A DNA stretch of 8,887 nucleotides from Nitriliruptorales bacterium. GTDB lineage: Bacteria > Actinomycetota > Nitriliruptoria > Euzebyales > Egibacteraceae. Numbering within the stretch: the first letter of the stretch is position 1; every line of letters begins with the position of its first letter. Under the pieces are notes generated by a model. That model did no database searches and was not told the origin of the DNA. It saw nothing but the letters and a program-made list of their open reading frames with translations. The stretch lies in NCBI GenBank assembly GCA_007119305.1, contig SKPY01000416.1:1-8887 (forward strand), read 5' to 3'. This document shows, piece after piece, positions 6,813 through 8,887 of the stretch. Both the position numbers and the translations under genes were made by a program.

Positions 6813-6902
6813 GGGCGCTGCGACTGTGTGCAACGACTGGTAGCTGTCCAGGGCGCTGGCTGGGCTGTGTCCCAGGAACCGGCACGCCGGACAGCGCACC
6901 AC
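6813..6902 (-). pseudogene. Possible remnant of a tyrosine recombinase C-terminus
   Basis: On the minus strand, in otherwise gene-free DNA, one frame reads RFLGHSPASALDSYQSLHTV. This resembles the end of phage-type integrases, where the pattern LGHSSxxTTLDxYxHL holds the catalytic His/Trp-containing helix and the nucleophilic Tyr (here the TAC at 6842-6840). The preceding HxxR motif of the family is not found in any minus-strand frame up to the vapC stop, so at most the last 25-30 residues remain. The stretch lies directly downstream of vapC. A chance match is possible, but it does not overlap a real gene whose shadow could explain it. Confidence 0.38.
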
Positions 6903-6937
6903 GTGAGCCCGGTGACCGTGGATCGGGCGCCGTGGTG
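6897..6937 (-). terminator. Inverted repeat downstream of the toxin gene
   Basis: CACCACG (6897-6903) and CGTGGTG (6931-6937) are perfect reverse complements separated by 27 bases, starting about 10 bases after the vapC stop. This could end vapBC transcription before ptsI. The long loop and lack of a T-run make it weak; the gap also holds the integrase-like remnant and the ptsI operator. Confidence 0.22.
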
Positions 6938-6946
6938 GCCGTCCTG

Positions 6947-7375
6947 TCAGATGGGGTGCACCTGGAGGCCGGTGTCGTCGAGGTGCTGGAAGTCGGCGGC
7001 GTTGCGCGTGAAGAGCGGAAGGTCGTTGGTGAGGGCAACCGCGGCGATGAGAAGGTCGCTGGCCCGGGCGCCACGTGGCTTGCGTGCGCTTGCTCGCGTT
7101 GCGGCGTAGATGCGTCCGTAGACATGGGCTGCCTGGTCATCGAACGGCAGAGCAGCGAAAGCGGCCTCGGCCCGTTGGAGCCGGTCCTGGCGGCGGGCGC
7201 GCTCGGCTGCGTCATCGGTGGCATGTGGACCGGCTGCGAGCTCCGCGAGCGTCAAGGCTGTCACGGCGGCTTCGCGTGGGAGACGCTCCGGTTCGATCTC
7301 CTCGAGACCGATGACCACCGAGGTGTCGAGCAAACCGCGTTCGATCTCGGCGGGCTGGGGTTCGGGAGTGGTCAT
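6947..7375 (-). CDS. PIN-domain ribonuclease toxin, VapC family
   Basis: This is a 142-residue VapC-type toxin, predicted to cut specific RNAs in a Mg-dependent way and to be held inactive by the antitoxin encoded just upstream. The PIN acidic residues are visible: Asp17 in GLLDTSVVIG, Glu45 in LTLAELAAG, Asp107 in RASDLLIAA and Asp128 in FTRNAADF, the last following the usual LxLxTRN strand. All four catalytic positions are present, so the toxin looks intact. The ATG at 7375-7373 overlaps the antitoxin stop as ATGA, typical of translationally coupled toxin-antitoxin pairs. It lies between ptsI and the SIS gene, which share no role with it, suggesting arrival by transfer. Confidence 0.93.
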   Translation of the reverse strand: MTTPEPQPAEIERGLLDTSVVIGLEEIEPERLPREAAVTALTLAELAAGPHATDDAAERARRQDRLQRAEAAFAALPFDDQAAHVYGRIYAATRASARKPRGARASDLLIAAVALTNDLPLFTRNAADFQHLDDTGLQVHPI

Positions 7376-7607
7376 GCGTGCGGCTCGACGTGTTGGTCGA
7401 GGATCGCGTCCACGTCGGTTCGGAACCGCGCCGGATCGATGGGCGCCGCGCTCCGGAACGCCTCGAGGAGCACTGCGCGAGCGACAAATCGGCGCCGCAC
7501 GGGTCGGAGCTCCCCCACGGGGATGCCGTTGCGGGTGACGATGACGTCCTCGCCGCGGTCGAGCGGCAGATCCGCGCGCCATCCGGGTCGAGTCGACGCC
7601 AGTGCAC
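7372..7607 (-). pseudogene. Phd/VapB-type antitoxin gene with an apparent one-base frameshift
   Basis: The C-terminal part reads clearly as an antitoxin: DRGEDVIVTRNGIPVGELRP (the Phd/YefM beta-turn motif) and then a toxin-binding tail ending DAILDQHVEPHA, stopping at 7374-7372. That frame has no ATG, GTG or TTG between the motif and an in-frame TAG near 7650. One base out of phase, a GTG at 7607-7605 has GGGGAG six bases upstream and encodes VHWRRLDPDGARICR, which fits the missing N-terminal DNA-binding half. Joining the two frames near 7560-7575 needs one extra base and would give 78 residues, normal for the family. So I read a one-base deletion, or a sequencing error. If the deletion is real, the toxin at 6947 lacks a functional partner unless a CTG start, slippage or a second antitoxin rescues it. 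Confidence 0.72.
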
Positions 7608-7625
7608 GGACTGCTCCCCGCCGCG

Positions 7626-7654
7626 TTGACCCAAAAGGCCTAGACCACTAGGGT
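7626..7654 (+). promoter_or_regulatory. Probable promoter of the SIS-ptsH operon
   Basis: TTGACC (7626-7631) and TAGGGT (7649-7654) are separated by 17 bases, the standard spacing for a housekeeping sigma factor. Transcription would begin near 7661. The dre-like operator lies in the spacer, so repressor binding would directly exclude polymerase. Confidence 0.6.
7634..7649. promoter_or_regulatory. dre-like operator upstream of the SIS gene and ptsH
   Basis: AAAGGCCTAGACCACT matches the DasR consensus AGTGGTCTAGACCACT at 13 of 16 positions, with CTAGACCACT perfect. It is the best of the three sites in the window. It lies between the antitoxin gene (minus strand, start 7607) and the SIS gene, and fills the spacer of the promoter at 7626-7654. 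Confidence 0.8.
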
Positions 7655-7747
7655 GAGCGCCGTGGGCCAGGTAGTACGCAAGCCACCGTGCCGCGTGGGT
7701 GCTTGAGCGTGGCTGCCGGCGGATCCGCCGCCACGCAGGGCCTGCTC

Positions 7748-8749
7748 ATGGCCAGCGAGATGGCGGAGCAGCCCGCGGTCCTCGAGGCCCTGCTCGAGCG
7801 CCGCGCGGCGATCGTCGAGGCCGTGCGCGACGTGCTCCCCGAGCCGTTGCGGGGCATCGTCCTGATCGCGCGCGGGTCGTCGGACCACGCCGCGGTGTAC
7901 GGCCGCTACGTGCTCGAAGCCGCCTGCGGGCTGCCCGTCGCGCACGCGGCCCCGAGCCTGCACACCCTCTACGCAGCGCCGGCGCACTACGACGGCTGGC
8001 TCGCGGTGGCGACGAGCCAGTCGGGGCGCACGCCGGAGATCGTGGCCGTGCTGGAGCGGGCGCAGGAGCACGGCGCCACGGGGGTCGCGATCACGAACGA
8101 CCCGGCCTCACCGCTGGCCGCGGCCGCCGCGGCGGTCGTCGCGCTCGACGCCGGCGTGGAGCGGGCCGTGCCGGCGACGAAGACGTTCACCGCGCAGCTG
8201 GCCGCCTTCGGGTTCCTCGCGGAGGCGGTCGGCTCCCCGCCCTGGCAGACCACCGACTGGGATGCGGTGCCGGTGGCTGTGCAACAGGCGCTCGATGACG
8301 CCGAGCCCGCTGTGTCGGCGGCCGCCGCCATCGGCGACGCCCCCGGGCTCGTCGTCGTCGGCCGCGGCTACCTGTACGCCTCCGCCCTCGAGACCGCGCT
8401 GAAGCTCAAGGAGACGGCGTCCGTGCTCGCCCAGGGCTACTCGTCGGCCGACCTGCGCCACGGCCCCATCGCAGTCATCGAACAGGACTTCCCCGTGGTC
8501 GCGCTCGCGGTGCCTGGCCCGGCCTGGAACGACCTCACCGAGCTCGTGGCACTGCTCGGTGAGCGTGGGGCCCGCGTGCTGCGCGTCGCTCCCGGCGGGG
8601 AGGTGCCGCTGCCCGAGGTGGTGCCGGAGCCGCTCGCACCGTTCCCCGTGGCCGTGCGCGGCCAGCAGCTGGCGCACGCGCTCGCCGTGCACCGCGGTCT
8701 CGACCCGGACCGGCCGGAAGGCCTGCGCAAGATCACCCCCACGCACTGA
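7748..8749 (+). CDS. Double-SIS-domain sugar isomerase/deaminase, probable NagB-II-type GlcN-6-P deaminase
   Basis: This 333-residue cytoplasmic protein has two SIS (sugar isomerase) domains, like the isomerase half of GlmS but without the glutaminase domain. SIS 1 shows ARGSSDHAA (41-49), TSQSGRTPE (89-97) and ATKTFTAQ (143-150). SIS 2 shows VGRGYLYASALETALKLKE (204-222) and SADLRHGP (233-240). The C-terminal LRKITPTH closes the active site as in GlmS. Between nagA/ptsI and ptsH, and with no classical NagB in view, the likely job is converting glucosamine-6-phosphate to fructose-6-phosphate and ammonia. An ammonia-dependent aminotransferase or sugar-amine deglycase (AgaS/FrlB type) is an alternative. 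I chose ATG 7748 because MASEMAEQPAVLE is the usual family start and AGGG lies 7 bases upstream; in-frame GTGs at 7709 and 7688 are possible. ptsH follows after 23 bases. Confidence 0.9.
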   Translation: MASEMAEQPAVLEALLERRAAIVEAVRDVLPEPLRGIVLIARGSSDHAAVYGRYVLEAACGLPVAHAAPSLHTLYAAPAHYDGWLAVATSQSGRTPEIVAVLERAQEHGATGVAITNDPASPLAAAAAAVVALDAGVERAVPATKTFTAQLAAFGFLAEAVGSPPWQTTDWDAVPVAVQQALDDAEPAVSAAAAIGDAPGLVVVGRGYLYASALETALKLKETASVLAQGYSSADLRHGPIAVIEQDFPVVALAVPGPAWNDLTELVALLGERGARVLRVAPGGEVPLPEVVPEPLAPFPVAVRGQQLAHALAVHRGLDPDRPEGLRKITPTH

Positions 8750-8772
8750 GGCAGCGGAAGGGACGCCCCGAC

Positions 8773-8887
8773 ATGGCCGAGCAGACCGTCACCATCCGCA
8801 ACGACGTCGGCCTGCACGCCCGGCCCGCGGCGCTGTTCGCCAAGAAGGCCGGGGAGTACGAGGCGGACGTGCGGGTGGACAAGGACG
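8773..8887 (+). CDS. ptsH: PTS phosphocarrier protein HPr, N-terminal part (runs off right edge)
   Basis: HPr accepts phosphate from Enzyme I on a histidine and passes it to the EIIA domain of sugar permeases. Thirty-eight codons are visible: MAEQTVTIRNDVGLHARPAA carries the phosphorylation site with His15 in GLHARPA, at the standard position, followed by LFAKKAGEYEADVRV. A full HPr has about 85-90 residues, so roughly half is missing. GGAAGGGA lies 9 bases before the ATG. It follows the SIS gene by 23 bases and should share its dre-regulated promoter. The Ser46 regulatory region is outside the window, so HPr-kinase control cannot be judged. Confidence 0.93.
   Translation, partial: MAEQTVTIRNDVGLHARPAALFAKKAGEYEADVRVDKD

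Noticed and set aside
5995..6843. 282-residue plus-strand open frame opposite ptsI
   Set aside because: It is the mirror of a strongly motif-supported Enzyme I gene and shows only composition-driven sequence.
6860..6890. Small hairpins CTGGG/CCCAG and CCGG/CCGG suggesting a small RNA or terminator
   Set aside because: Stems are only 4-5 bp and lie within the integrase-like stretch; such stems are common in DNA this GC-rich.
6700..7224. N-terminal extension of ptsI up to 7224
   Set aside because: It runs antisense-free through the operator and out of frame through vapC, is low-complexity, and the TTG at 6699 has a strong ribosome site and the family N-terminus.
7212..7634. 140-residue minus-strand frame starting at TTG 7634 through the antitoxin and into vapC
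   Set aside because: Only its first part, from the GTG at 7607, looks like antitoxin; beyond about 7565 it turns into a shadow of the real antitoxin and toxin frames, which led to the frameshift reading.

Overview
The window is very GC-rich DNA with strong G/C bias at third codon positions, several TTG/GTG starts and purine-rich ribosome binding sites. This fits a high-GC actinobacterium. The genus cannot be told from the sequence. Genes are dense and no gap exceeds about 270 bases.

Left part (1-3683), left to right: the N-terminal part of a two-PAS sensor protein on the minus strand that runs off the edge; a divergent, unrecognised membrane protein (792-1409) with a 42/43-nt tandem direct repeat upstream; a zinc-dependent alcohol dehydrogenase on the minus strand; an orotate-phosphoribosyltransferase-like protein on the plus strand; and a tail-to-tail, cysteine-free HesB/IscA-like protein on the minus strand.

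Right part (3814-8887) is an amino-sugar uptake and catabolism locus. It holds nagA (N-acetylglucosamine-6-phosphate deacetylase, plus), ptsI (PTS Enzyme I, minus), a double-SIS-domain sugar isomerase/deaminase that probably replaces NagB (plus), and ptsH (HPr, plus, cut by the right edge). Upstream of nagA, ptsI and the SIS gene lie three imperfect 16-bp palindromes resembling the DasR operator (dre, AGTGGTCTAGACCACT), matching it at 12, 10 and 13 of 16 positions. The one before the SIS gene sits inside the spacer of a plausible -35/-10 promoter, and the one before nagA overlaps a -10-like hexamer. The expected pathway is: PTS phosphorylation of incoming GlcNAc (EI, then HPr, then EII components not in the window), deacetylation by NagA, then deamination of GlcN-6-P to Fru-6-P by the SIS enzyme, all under a DasR/NagR-type GntR repressor encoded elsewhere.

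Between ptsI and the SIS gene sits a foreign-looking insert (about 6800-7610). It has a vapBC/phd-type toxin-antitoxin pair whose antitoxin appears to carry a one-base frameshift, and a short remnant resembling the C-terminus of a tyrosine recombinase. I infer that a small mobile element landed in what was once a compact divergent ptsI / SIS-ptsH control region.

I see no rRNA, tRNA, CRISPR array, complete insertion sequence or origin. The most useful leads are the operator trio, the frameshifted antitoxin with the integrase remnant, and the tandem repeat upstream of the membrane protein.
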